DNA from: Achromobacter arsenitoxydans SY8
GTDB taxonomy: Bacteria > Pseudomonadota > Gammaproteobacteria > Burkholderiales > Burkholderiaceae_B
Assembly (NCBI RefSeq): GCF_000236785.1
Contig: NZ_AGUF01000064.1
Coordinates: forward strand, 62,001 to 126,000
Direction: 5' to 3'
DNA: 64,000 nucleotides
Shown: positions 43,907 to 51,797 of the stretch, in pieces
Layout of the letters: every line of letters begins with the position of its first letter
How positions within the stretch are numbered: position 1 is the stretch's first letter
The notes under the pieces: model-generated
What the model was told of the DNA's origin: nothing
Databases searched by the model: none
The model's input: only the letters and a program-made list of their open reading frames with translations
Program-made: the position numbers and the translations under genes

Positions 43907-44055
43907 TGCATCTCCTTGTGAGCGGCCGATGCCGCCGGCCCGCCGGGCTGGGGCGCGCATCGCGGGCACATCCGCTTGCAACTTGAAGAGTTGGCTTCTT
44001 TTATCGGGCGGCAAGCCCCCGTAGGATGAAGGTTCACACCGGGCAGGAGATACCC

Positions 44056-44310
44056 ATGAAACCGTCATCCGCATCCAAGGCAGGCGCGTCGTCAAAAGGC
44101 GGCGGAGAACAGGCGCCGGACAACGCTAAGATACTGCCGCCGCGCGGTCCCGTCGATGTTCCCGCGCAACCGGATAAACCCGATGCCGGCACGCCCGACG
44201 AAGCGCGCCGGGACAAGCGCGCGGTGGTCGACAACAAGACCGAATCCAACTGGGCGGACGGCTCCGCCCCGCAACCGCGCGCAAAGAACGCGCGCTCATC
44301 CATCCTCTGA
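44056..44310 (+). CDS. 84-residue disordered hydrophilic protein
   Basis: No family is recognised. The peptide is rich in Pro, Ala, Asp, Lys and Ser with about 8% glycine and hardly any hydrophobic residues. The ATG at 44056 follows AGGAG; an in-frame ATG ten codons earlier lacks one. Its 3' end overlaps the convergent topoisomerase gene by 15 bases. The composition fits a hydrophilin-like protein. Confidence 0.6.
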   Translation: MKPSSASKAGASSKGGGEQAPDNAKILPPRGPVDVPAQPDKPDAGTPDEARRDKRAVVDNKTESNWADGSAPQPRAKNARSSIL

Positions 44311-45351
44311 TTGCTCCTGGCATTTAAGGAACGCCAGTAGCCGGCGCTCGTCGGCGCTCAGGCCCCTGGGGCTGGCCGGCGCCGCCGTCCGGGCGGGCAG
44401 CGTGCCTGCCAGATAGGCGTCGAGGATGGCGGGATGCACGTAGCACGCGCGGCAGACCGCGGGCGTGTTTGCCAGGCGCTGCGCCACCTGCTTGATGACG
44501 TCGGCCGCTGTCTGCCTGGCCTGGCGCTCATCCGCGGCGGGATGCGCCTGCAGCGCGGCGTAGGCCAGGACGGAGCCGGCCCAGGTGCGGTAGTGCTTGG
44601 CGGTGAACTCGCCGCCGCCAGCCGCGCGCAGGTAGGCGTTGACCGCGCCGGAGTCCACGGGGTGCTTCTCGCCGTCCTCATCCAGGTACTGGAAAAGCTG
44701 CTGGCCCGGGATGTCCAGGCAACGCCGGATGATGCGCGCCACGCGGCGATCGTTCACGGTGACGTCGTGGGGGACGCCGCTCTTGCCCAGGAACCGGAAG
44801 CGCAGGCGGCTGCCCGCCAGCGTGGTGTGCCGGCGCTTGAGCGTGGTCAGCCCGTAGGACTTGTTGGCGCGGGCATATTCGCGCGCGCCAATGCGGATCA
44901 GCGTGGTCTCCAGCAGGCGCACCAGTACGGCGATCACTTTTTCCTGCGCCAGGCCAGGCGCGGCCATGTGCCGTTCGGCCTGCCTGCGGATGCGGGGCAG
45001 GGCCAGGCCGAAGGCCAGCAGGTTCTGGTATTTGGAGGCGTCGCGCACCGCCGTCCAGGCCGCGTGATAGCGATACTGCTTGCGTCCGCGCGCATCGCGT
45101 CCGGTGGCCTGCAGGTGCCCCAGCGGCGACGGGCAGATCCACACGTCCTGATAGGCGGGGGGAATCGCCAGCGCGTTGATGCGCTGGATTTCGGCTTCGT
45201 CGCGGATGCGTTTGCCACGCGCGTCCAGGTAATGGAAGCCGCTGCCATTGACGCGCACCCGCCGGTAGCCGGCCTGCGTGTCGTCCACGTAGACCAGTGC
45301 GGCCTCCAGTTTTGCGGTCGGCTCCGGCGCCGTGTGCGTGCGGGTGTCCAT
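44296..45351 (-). CDS. DNA topoisomerase type IB (poxvirus-like)
   Basis: A 351-residue enzyme that relaxes supercoils through a 3'-phosphotyrosine. The N-terminal beta domain (about 15-95) is followed by the catalytic domain. Active-site residues are in GRDARGRKQYRYH, in the KRRHTTLAGSRLRFRFLGK segment (Lys), in FTAKHYRTWAGSV (Arg/His), and the nucleophile is Tyr304 in CRACYVHP. All needed residues are present, and length matches bacterial poxvirus-like TopIB. Such enzymes are accessory in bacteria; here the gene lies amid stress genes. It is divergent from a small proline-rich gene. Confidence 0.92.
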   Translation of the reverse strand: MDTRTHTAPEPTAKLEAALVYVDDTQAGYRRVRVNGSGFHYLDARGKRIRDEAEIQRINALAIPPAYQDVWICPSPLGHLQATGRDARGRKQYRYHAAWTAVRDASKYQNLLAFGLALPRIRRQAERHMAAPGLAQEKVIAVLVRLLETTLIRIGAREYARANKSYGLTTLKRRHTTLAGSRLRFRFLGKSGVPHDVTVNDRRVARIIRRCLDIPGQQLFQYLDEDGEKHPVDSGAVNAYLRAAGGGEFTAKHYRTWAGSVLAYAALQAHPAADERQARQTAADVIKQVAQRLANTPAVCRACYVHPAILDAYLAGTLPARTAAPASPRGLSADERRLLAFLKCQEQSEDG

Positions 45352-45405
45352 TCGGTTTCCGTCTCTTCAGCCATGCGCGCGCGGCGCCGCGGCAGTCAGC
45401 ACGCG

Positions 45406-45452
45406 GCGTTCCCGCCGGCCGGAATGCGGGGGCGCTGCAATGGCGGGAACGC
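45406..45452. promoter_or_regulatory. 11-bp inverted repeat between topoisomerase IB and a small gene
   Basis: GCGTTCCCGCC (45406-45416) and GGCGGGAACGC (45442-45452) are exact inverted copies separated by 25 bases, in the 195-base divergent region. The arms are long enough to be unlikely by chance even at this GC level. It could bind a regulator of both genes or fold in RNA. Confidence 0.4.
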
Positions 45453-45546
45453 GGCTTGCTGAGCATGCTGGAGGCGGCAACGCCGTCGGAACGGTCCTCG
45501 CGGGCCGGCTTCGCCGCCCTGGCGAGAATCTTCGAAGGAGAGTGCA

Positions 45547-45711
45547 ATGCAAACCGTCCTGCAATTACATGTGCCGCCCAAACCGGATCCGATACCGCCT
45601 GGCTCGCCGCCCGGAGACCTGCCGGTCGATCCGGACACGGACGAACCCGACGTGGACCTGCCTCCGCTGTCTCCGCCGGTCAAGGAAATCGTGCCGCCCA
45701 AAGACCATTGA
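45547..45711 (+). CDS. 54-residue proline/aspartate-rich protein
   Basis: A very short gene with a strong AAGGAG ribosome site before ATG 45547. The product has about one third proline with alternating Asp, Leu and Val (PPKPDPIPPGSPPGD, then VDPDTDEPDVDLPP). It is probably extended and disordered. No family is recognised. Between it and the DUF3309 gene are 49 bases, so the two may be cotranscribed. Similar small Pro-rich peptides occur near DUF3309 genes in related species as far as I recall, but this was not checked. Confidence 0.6.
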   Translation: MQTVLQLHVPPKPDPIPPGSPPGDLPVDPDTDEPDVDLPPLSPPVKEIVPPKDH

Positions 45712-45760
45712 TGGATGTTTGCCGCCGAATAACTCGAACGAATAAAGACGAGGAGTCACC

Positions 45761-45913
45761 ATGTCGACCATCCTGCTGATCATCCTGATCCTGCTGCTTA
45801 TCGGCGCCGTGCCTGCCTGGCCGCACAGCAAGGGCTGGGGCTACTACCCCAGCGGCCTTCTGGGCATTGTCGTGATCGTGCTTATCGTGTTGCTGCTGAT
45901 GGGACGCCTGTAG
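45761..45913 (+). CDS. DUF3309 small membrane protein
   Basis: A 50-residue hydrophobic peptide with two membrane helices flanking a conserved loop: LIGAVPAWPHSKGWGYYPSG. This loop is the DUF3309 signature. GAGGAG precedes the ATG. Function is unknown; members are common in stress and biofilm loci of proteobacteria. Confidence 0.88.
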   Translation: MSTILLIILILLLIGAVPAWPHSKGWGYYPSGLLGIVVIVLIVLLLMGRL

Positions 45914-45924
45914 CGCCCGTCTGA

Positions 45925-45960
45925 CGGCCGCCTGAACGCCGAGCGGCGTCCGGGCGGCCG
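45925..45960 (+). terminator. Long GC hairpin after the DUF3309 gene
   Basis: CGGCCGCC (45925-45932) pairs with GGCGGCCG (45953-45960) and an inner ACGCC/GGCGT stem closes a short loop. No U-tract follows, so it may protect the mRNA 3' end or act with Rho rather than terminate intrinsically. Confidence 0.4.
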
Positions 45961-46065
45961 CGCCGCGCCCCGGGTGATCGCGCCATGGCCGGGGCCATGG
46001 TGCGTGCCGGCGGTCAGGCGTAAGATCTGCGGGTTTTTTGCAGCCTTCACACCCGCAGCCCCGAC

Positions 46066-47022
46066 ATGAGCATCCCCTTACTGATTCTGATCGACAGCGT
46101 GCATGAATATCTGCTCGCAATCGAAGCCCGCGGTTTTCGTCCCATCTATGCACCCACCGCGCAGGCGCGCGCGCTTGCCATCCAAGACCACGGCCACGAG
46201 ATACGCGCGGTGCTGACGCGCGGCGCGACGGGCTTCCAGGCCGATGAAATGGCCGCGTTGCCGAAGCTGAGCATCATCTGCTCGCTGGGTGTGGGGTATG
46301 AAAACATTGATCTGGCCGCGGCGCAGGCGCGCGGCATCGTGGTCACCAACGGCCCCGGCGCGAATGCGGTGTCGGTGGCCGACCATGCCATGGCTTTGCT
46401 GCTGGGGGCGGCCCGCCAGTTGCCGCAGGCCGACGCCTGGGTGCGGCAGGGCCACTGGAGCGGTTTCATGGGGCCGCAGGTCAGCGGCAAGCGGCTGGGC
46501 ATCCTGGGCCTGGGCACCATCGGACTGGAAATCGCCCGGCGCGGCGCGCTGGGCTTTGGCATGCGCGTGGGCTATTACAACCGGCGCGCCCGTCCGGAAT
46601 CCGGATACGCCTATTTCGACAGCCCGCGCGCGCTGGCGGCCGAGTCCGATTTCCTGGTGATCGCCACGCCGGGCGGCGCGGGTACGCGGCATTTGGTGGA
46701 TGCCGCCGTGCTGGAGGCGCTGGGGCCGCAGGGGTACCTGATCAACATCGCGCGCGGCAGTGTTGTCGACACGCAGGCCCTGATCGCGGCGCTGGCGGAG
46801 CGGAAGATTGCCGGGGCGGGACTGGATGTGGTGGATGGCGAGCCGGTCATTCCGGATGCGCTGAAGGCACTGGACAACGTGGTGTTGACGCCGCACAGCG
46901 CGGGCAGGTCGCCCGAGGCGGTGGCCGCGACGGTGGCGTTGTTCCTGGATAACGCCACCGCGCATTTCGACGGCAAGCCGGTGCTGACGCCGGTGCGCGA
47001 CGCTCAGCCCGAAGCCGCCTGA
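46066..47022 (+). CDS. D-isomer-specific 2-hydroxyacid dehydrogenase
   Basis: A 318-residue NAD(P)-dependent dehydrogenase (glyoxylate/hydroxypyruvate reductase group). The Rossmann motif is LGILGLGTIGLEIA, and catalytic residues appear in LINIARGSVVDTQAL (Arg), AGAGLDVVDGEP (Glu) and LTPHSAG (His). The segment SLGVGYENIDLAAAQARGI is also typical. It is followed after 55 bases by the convergent universal stress protein gene. A TAAGAT hexamer at 46021-46026 may be its -10. Substrate is not predictable. Confidence 0.92.
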   Translation: MSIPLLILIDSVHEYLLAIEARGFRPIYAPTAQARALAIQDHGHEIRAVLTRGATGFQADEMAALPKLSIICSLGVGYENIDLAAAQARGIVVTNGPGANAVSVADHAMALLLGAARQLPQADAWVRQGHWSGFMGPQVSGKRLGILGLGTIGLEIARRGALGFGMRVGYYNRRARPESGYAYFDSPRALAAESDFLVIATPGGAGTRHLVDAAVLEALGPQGYLINIARGSVVDTQALIAALAERKIAGAGLDVVDGEPVIPDALKALDNVVLTPHSAGRSPEAVAATVALFLDNATAHFDGKPVLTPVRDAQPEAA

Positions 47023-47034
47023 GTCTGCTGGCGC

Positions 47035-47064
47035 GGCGCGCATGCCGTGGCGGCGATGCGCGCC
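47035..47064. terminator. Hairpin between convergent hydroxyacid dehydrogenase and Usp genes
   Basis: GGCGCGCAT (47035-47043) and ATGCGCGCC (47056-47064) form a perfect 9-bp stem with a 12-base loop, right between two converging stop codons. There is no U-tract on either strand, so it is at best a bidirectional, Rho-assisted end. Confidence 0.4.
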
Positions 47065-47077
47065 TGGTGCGTCTGCG

Positions 47078-47914
47078 TTAGTGCGAGAACATGATCGGCA
47101 CGGTCATGCTCTTCAGGATGGAGGCGGTGGCGCCGCCCATCGCCCATTCGCGGAACTTGCTGTGGCCGTAGGCGCCCATGACGATCAGGTCCGCGCTGTA
47201 GTCGGCCGCGGCGTTGAGGATGGTGCTGCCGACCCCCACGCCCTTGATGTCGCGGTGCACGTGCTCGGGCGCCGGCGTGCCCAACGCCGCGCAGTAGGCG
47301 GCCAGGTCCTCGAACGGAATGGATTCGATACTGCGCGTGGCGGCGCCTTCATCCATGGTCAGCACCACCAGTTGCGACGCGCCACGCAATAGCGGGGCGG
47401 CGTCCGTCAGCGCGCGGGCGGCCTCGCGGCTTCCGTCCCAGCACAGCAGCACGCGTTCGCCCACGACCGGGAAGTTGCCGCTGGAAGGCAGCACCATGAC
47501 GGGGCGGCCCGCGGACAGCAGGGTCTGTTCGACGAATTCGTTTTCGTGGGCAGCCTCGACGTCGTCGCGGTTGCGCTGGCTGACGATGATCATGTCGCTG
47601 GCGCGGCCGTACAGGGCGACGCTGGCGCTGGGCGAGGATGCGCCCGCCCGCACGACCGCAGGCACATCGGCGGCGGCGGCCGCTTCCAGGAACGCGTTCT
47701 GCACGGCGCCGCGGTTCTGCGCCTGGATTTCTTTCAAGACGTTGAGCGAGCGGGACATCATCACCGATTCGCCATAGTAGTGCTGCGGCGGCGCGGAGCT
47801 GGCGTAGATGCCCACCAGTTCGGCGTGGTGGCGCCTGGCCAGTCCCAGCGCCAGTTCAGTGCGGCGCTTGCAGTCGAATCCGTGGTCCAGGTGGACGGAA
47901 ATGCGGCGGTACAT
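47078..47914 (-). CDS. Tandem universal stress protein
   Basis: A 278-residue protein made of two UspA domains (about 1-145 and 150-278). The second keeps the ATP-binding pattern G-x2-G-x9-G-x: GAYGHSKFREWAMGGAT. The first lacks it (SQRNRDDVEAAHENEFVEQ), as is common in tandem Usps. A perfect AAGGAGG precedes the ATG. Such proteins in related bacteria are often induced by low oxygen, and a TTGA-N6-TCAA palindrome stands 62 bases upstream. The FUSC-family gene is upstream on the same strand. Confidence 0.93.
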   Translation of the reverse strand: MYRRISVHLDHGFDCKRRTELALGLARRHHAELVGIYASSAPPQHYYGESVMMSRSLNVLKEIQAQNRGAVQNAFLEAAAAADVPAVVRAGASSPSASVALYGRASDMIIVSQRNRDDVEAAHENEFVEQTLLSAGRPVMVLPSSGNFPVVGERVLLCWDGSREAARALTDAAPLLRGASQLVVLTMDEGAATRSIESIPFEDLAAYCAALGTPAPEHVHRDIKGVGVGSTILNAAADYSADLIVMGAYGHSKFREWAMGGATASILKSMTVPIMFSH

Positions 47915-47975
47915 AGTGGCCTCCTTGGTAAAAGCGTTCCATGGCCGTATGGTTGCCGTTTACCCGGCCAGGCCT

Positions 47976-47991
47976 CTTGACGCGCGTCAAG
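47976..47991 (-). promoter_or_regulatory. Anr/FNR-like palindrome upstream of the Usp gene
   Basis: CTTGACGCGCGTCAAG is a perfect 16-base palindrome containing TTGAC-N4-GTCAA, close to the FNR/Anr consensus TTGAT-N4-ATCAA and to FixK-type sites. A CATACG -10-like hexamer lies about 22 bases downstream toward the Usp gene, the distance expected for an FNR site centred at -41.5. Activation under low oxygen is inferred. Confidence 0.55.
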
Positions 47992-48027
47992 CCGGCCCCA
48001 GTTCCGCCGACGCGGCGCAAAGCGGCG

Positions 48028-50154
48028 CTAGGTCGCCGAACCGTCCTTTTGCACGCGTTCGCGCAGTTGCCGGATATTGCGCGTCTGCTGCGCAATGCGT
48101 TCCAGTGGCGCGGCCAGCGCCGGCTCGGCCGCGCTGATCGCGGCGGGAACGCCCAGCGCCCGCGCGTCGGCGGCGGGCGCTTCGTCCTGCGGATGCAGCG
48201 CATGCGCCAGCACCGCGCCGTAGTCGCGCAGCGCGGACGCGGCCGGCGACGCCGCCGGCAGGACCGGCTGGATTTCCAGCACGGTGCCCGCCGCGGTGAT
48301 GCGGCGCATGGCATTGAGCAGGTTGACCGCCGTATCGACGTTGCGGTCGCGGTGCACGGGGTTCTGCTGTAGCCGCTGCAGCGAAGCCTCGGCATTGTCC
48401 GCCGACAGGCAGGCCAGCCGGCGCAATGCGACGATGTCCTGCGGCGCGTCGCCGCCGCCGCTCTTTTCCCGGGTCAGCGCCAGCGCATAGTCGGCGTGGC
48501 GGGACAGCGCGCGCGCCAGGGCGCCAGCCAGTTGCCGGGGCTCTTTTTCCGGCCAGACCAGAAAGCCCACCAGCAGCGCCAGGATGCCGCCCAGCACGCT
48601 GTTGAAGGCGCGCAGCGCGGCCAGCATGGGTTCGTAGATCTCGGGCTGCTGGATGTGGCTGACCAGCACGAACTGGGACGTCAGGAAAAAGGTGAACAGC
48701 GCGTAATGGATGGTGCGGGCGGCGAAAGTGCCCAGCGCGATGGGCAGCACGGCCAGCGCCACGGACAGCGGCGTGCTCAGCAGCAGGCCCAGCAGGGACG
48801 CGCCGATGGCGCCCGCCACGCTGCCGATGACACGCTCGAAGGTGCGCTGCCAGGTCGTGGCGAAATAGGGCTGCAGGATGAAGACCAGGGTCAGCGACAT
48901 CCAGTAGCCGTGGTTGACGGCAAAGGTCTTGGACAGCGCGACCGCGATGGTGGCGCCTACGCCCACGCGCAGGGCGTGGCGAAAGGCGTCGGATTCGAAG
49001 CGCAGATTCTGGCGCAGCGTGCGCCAGGCCTGCCGCGCGCCGCTGGGTTCGCCGGCGTTGCGGGCGGGCGCGGCGGGCGCGGCGCCTTGGTCGAACAGGG
49101 CTTGCATGACCGCCTGGGCGGTATGCAGCAGGCGGTCCAGCACCGGGATCACGGTCGCCAGGTCCGGCGCGTACGCCAGGGCGCCGCCGCGCAGGTCGTG
49201 CAGGCCCGCGCTGTAGTGCGCCAGCCGGTCGCGCAGGCATTCCGCCTGTTTGGGGTCGCCGACGTCGGAAGTGCTGGCGATGGCGTTGCAGACGCTTGCG
49301 TAGCGGTGCATGGCGTGCGACAGGTGCGCGCCGGCGCTGCGGCCGAGCCAGCGCGGCGCGTTCGATTCCAGCAGGTCGGCGGCGGCCACCAGGGCGATGA
49401 AGCTGTCCTCGGCGCTGTCCAGCAGATAGAGCAGTTGATGGGCGCGGGCCCGGCGCGAGGGGCGCGCGTCCTGGACCTCGCGGATGCGGACGCGGGCCGC
49501 TTCCAGGGCCGCGCGCTGCGCGCCGCGCTGGGCCCGGGTGACGGCGGTCCAGGCCTGTGGCCCGCCCGCGGGCGCCAGGCCCGAGTACATGCGGGCCAGC
49601 GCGTCGGCAAAGTCGGCGAGCCCGCGGTAGCAGTGGGCCACGGCGTGGGTTGCGTCCTTCCAGGGGCGGCGGCGCCAGACCAGGGCGGTCATCAGGATCG
49701 CCCACACTGCGCCGGCCAGGAAGAACAGGGTGTAGGAGAGGCTGTCGGTCAGGGTCGGGGCCGGCAGTTCGGCGGCGACGACGAAGCCCGCCGACAGCAG
49801 CGTGCCGACAATGGCGGCAGCCGGACCTAGCACGCGCAGCAGTCCGCCGAAGGTGCAGCAGACGAACGTCAGCGGCAGCAGCAGCCAGAGATGCGTGGCG
49901 CTGGCGCTGGCCAGGAAGCAGAACAGCGCGCCGATCAGGCCCAGCGCCAGCATGGAGCCCGCCCGCTGGCGCAGCGGACCGCCGGGATCGCCGAAGCAGG
50001 CCCAGAACGCCGCGATGGCGGTCCAGCCCAGGCGGGGTTCGTGCGCCAGCACGGCCAGGATCACGGGCGCCGCGCTGATGGCGGCGGCTTGCAGGGCGTC
50101 GAGCCACAGCACATTGCGCAGGGATGCGCGCCAACGGGAGAGCAGATTTGTCAC
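48028..50154 (-). CDS. FUSC-family inner-membrane protein (YccS/AaeB-like)
   Basis: From GTG 50154 this gives 708 residues; a TTG at 50202 would add 16. Two clusters of about five to six membrane helices (about 10-165 and 385-520) are each followed by a large soluble region, the layout of YccS, YhfK and AaeB (fusaric-acid/aromatic-acid efflux). The second cluster includes GYWMSLTLVFILQPYFATTW and RVIGSVAGAIGASLLGLLL, strong FUSC motifs. No membrane-fusion partner (AaeA-like) is adjacent, so it may be YccS-like. The Usp gene lies 113 bases downstream on the same strand. Confidence 0.88.
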   Translation of the reverse strand: MTNLLSRWRASLRNVLWLDALQAAAISAAPVILAVLAHEPRLGWTAIAAFWACFGDPGGPLRQRAGSMLALGLIGALFCFLASASATHLWLLLPLTFVCCTFGGLLRVLGPAAAIVGTLLSAGFVVAAELPAPTLTDSLSYTLFFLAGAVWAILMTALVWRRRPWKDATHAVAHCYRGLADFADALARMYSGLAPAGGPQAWTAVTRAQRGAQRAALEAARVRIREVQDARPSRRARAHQLLYLLDSAEDSFIALVAAADLLESNAPRWLGRSAGAHLSHAMHRYASVCNAIASTSDVGDPKQAECLRDRLAHYSAGLHDLRGGALAYAPDLATVIPVLDRLLHTAQAVMQALFDQGAAPAAPARNAGEPSGARQAWRTLRQNLRFESDAFRHALRVGVGATIAVALSKTFAVNHGYWMSLTLVFILQPYFATTWQRTFERVIGSVAGAIGASLLGLLLSTPLSVALAVLPIALGTFAARTIHYALFTFFLTSQFVLVSHIQQPEIYEPMLAALRAFNSVLGGILALLVGFLVWPEKEPRQLAGALARALSRHADYALALTREKSGGGDAPQDIVALRRLACLSADNAEASLQRLQQNPVHRDRNVDTAVNLLNAMRRITAAGTVLEIQPVLPAASPAASALRDYGAVLAHALHPQDEAPAADARALGVPAAISAAEPALAAPLERIAQQTRNIRQLRERVQKDGSAT

Positions 50155-50332
50155 GCGGATGGAAAAAGCAGCGGGTGGATCGGGCAGGGGCGAAAGACGC
50201 AAACCCTACCATGTCGACAAGACGTCAAGGCGGGGTTGTGCGCAGGGCGCGGAAACGCCCGCCTATTATGAATTCGCGCACCTTAATACCTATGGTTACA
50301 TGTGTGTGACTTTACGGCGGGGAGGGCGCAGA

Positions 50333-51322
50333 ATGCACGAATTAATTGCCCCTCGAACCGCACCCCGGCAGCGCGGACACGACTTCGAGGCGCTCCAGGA
50401 GCAAGCCATGACCACTTCAGAGACTTGCCGCAATCCCGTCGTGAGCGACGCGGAAATCGCCGCAATGGTCACCGGGCGCGATGGCCTGCGGGTGCTCTTG
50501 CAGCCTCAGGTGGACCTGCTTACGGGCAGGATCGTTTCCGCCGAAGCGCTGGCCCGGTGGCAGCATCCGCGCCTGGGAATCGTCATGCCGTCCGAATTCG
50601 TTCCGGCGGTGAACCGCCTGGGCCTGGACGGCATCCTCTTCGAACGCGTCTGCGTGCGTGTCATCGACGCGCTGCTCACGCTGCGTCGCGCGGGCGTCGC
50701 GGTGCCCCTGGCGATCAACGCGCCCGCCACCACGCTATCGGAAGCCAAGTCGGTCGACTTCCTGCTTGAGCGCGTCCGTGCGGCCGAACTGCCGCCGTCG
50801 CTGGTGCGGGTGGAACTGACCGAGGACCAGCCGATCCGCGATCTGGACGTGCTGCGGGCGTCGCTGCTGCGGCTTGAAGACGCCGGCTGCGAAGTCAGCC
50901 TGGACGATTTTGGCACCGGCCATGCGTCCTTGAAGCTGCTGTCCGCCATCCCCCTGTCTGAAGTAAAGATCGACCAGTACTTCGTCGCGCGCATGCGGCG
51001 CAGCGCGGTGGCCTTCGAGGTCCTGCGTTCGGCCGCGGAGCTGGCCACGCGGCTGGGCTGGCGCGTCGTGGCCGAAGGGGTGGAGAACGTGGCGGACATT
51101 CCGGCGCTGCGCGCCGCGGGCTGCCGGTATGGCCAGGGCTTTTCGCTGGGCCGCCCGATGCCGCTGGACGAGATCATGATCCGCCTGCGCACGCAACGCG
51201 ATGGCGGCGAACCCCTGGCGGCGCCGGCCGCCTACGCTTCGTCCTGGCTGGACGCCTTCGATGGCGGATCGCAGGATGGCGCCGAACCGGGGCGTTCATT
51301 GCGCCATACGGCGATCCTGTAG
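50333..51322 (+). CDS. EAL-domain cyclic di-GMP phosphodiesterase
   Basis: A 329-residue protein that is almost entirely an EAL domain (about 50-290) with a short N-terminal leader. All catalytic positions are kept: Glu in VSAEALARW, Asn in INAPAT, Glu in VELTEDQP, the Asp pair in LDDFGTG, Lys in VKIDQYF, Glu in VVAEGVEN and Gln in GQGFSLG. ATG 50333 has GGAGG seven bases upstream; ATG 50408 also has AGGAG and would give 304 residues, so two forms are possible. It is closely similar to the EAL part of the REC-EAL protein in this window, suggesting paralogy, but has no receiver. Confidence 0.9.
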   Translation: MHELIAPRTAPRQRGHDFEALQEQAMTTSETCRNPVVSDAEIAAMVTGRDGLRVLLQPQVDLLTGRIVSAEALARWQHPRLGIVMPSEFVPAVNRLGLDGILFERVCVRVIDALLTLRRAGVAVPLAINAPATTLSEAKSVDFLLERVRAAELPPSLVRVELTEDQPIRDLDVLRASLLRLEDAGCEVSLDDFGTGHASLKLLSAIPLSEVKIDQYFVARMRRSAVAFEVLRSAAELATRLGWRVVAEGVENVADIPALRAAGCRYGQGFSLGRPMPLDEIMIRLRTQRDGGEPLAAPAAYASSWLDAFDGGSQDGAEPGRSLRHTAIL

Positions 51323-51448
51323 CGGCGCGAACGAGCGCAGTTTTTACCGATGGCGCGGGCATTGCCGCGCCCTGGCCCGTCCCCGGAAATTGACCCGGCC
51401 CGTGCGCCCCGGCCACGCTGGCGGGCACGCCAGTTGCTCTCCTGTCCG

Positions 51449-51465
51449 GGCGGAATCATTCCGCC
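51449..51465 (+). promoter_or_regulatory. Near-perfect palindrome before the Gln-rich small gene
   Basis: GGCGGAAT-C-ATTCCGCC is a 17-base inverted repeat located 17-33 bases before the ATG, next to the ribosome site. It could be a DNA operator, or in RNA a 6-bp stem with a 5-base loop limiting ribosome access. Confidence 0.4.
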
Positions 51466-51481
51466 ATTTAGGAGACTTGCA

Positions 51482-51661
51482 ATGGCCAATCAAAACCAAC
51501 CCGACCAACAAAAGCAGCCGCAAAAACAACAGTCCCAGGAAAACCCGAAGGACCGCGGGCAGTCGCCGGGCCAGCAGCCTGGCCAGTCCGGGCAGCAAAT
51601 GGAGAAGGACCGCAATCAGCCGGGCCAGACGCCTGGCCAGCAAAACAAGACCCAGCGCTGA
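51482..51661 (+). CDS. 59-residue glutamine-rich disordered protein
   Basis: Twenty of 59 residues are Gln, with 10% Gly and 12% Pro, arranged in loose PGQ/GQQ repeats. There is no Ile, Leu, Val, Phe, Tyr, Trp or Cys, so the chain cannot fold on its own. AGGAG stands before ATG 51482. Composition meets the hydrophilin definition and resembles desiccation-protection peptides; no homologous family is recognised. It is convergent with treY, last gene of the trehalose/glucan operon, 136 bases apart. Confidence 0.65.
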   Translation: MANQNQPDQQKQPQKQQSQENPKDRGQSPGQQPGQSGQQMEKDRNQPGQTPGQQNKTQR

Positions 51662-51797
51662 TGCGCTGACGGCAAGGGATGCGCGCCCCGAGCGCGTGTC
51701 CCGTGCGCAATCCTTGGCGGCCCCGGCCGCGTCCGCTTGGCGGCGCGACCGGGGCCGTTTTTGCGTCCAGGATCGTCTTGTGCGGCGGTGCGGCCTG

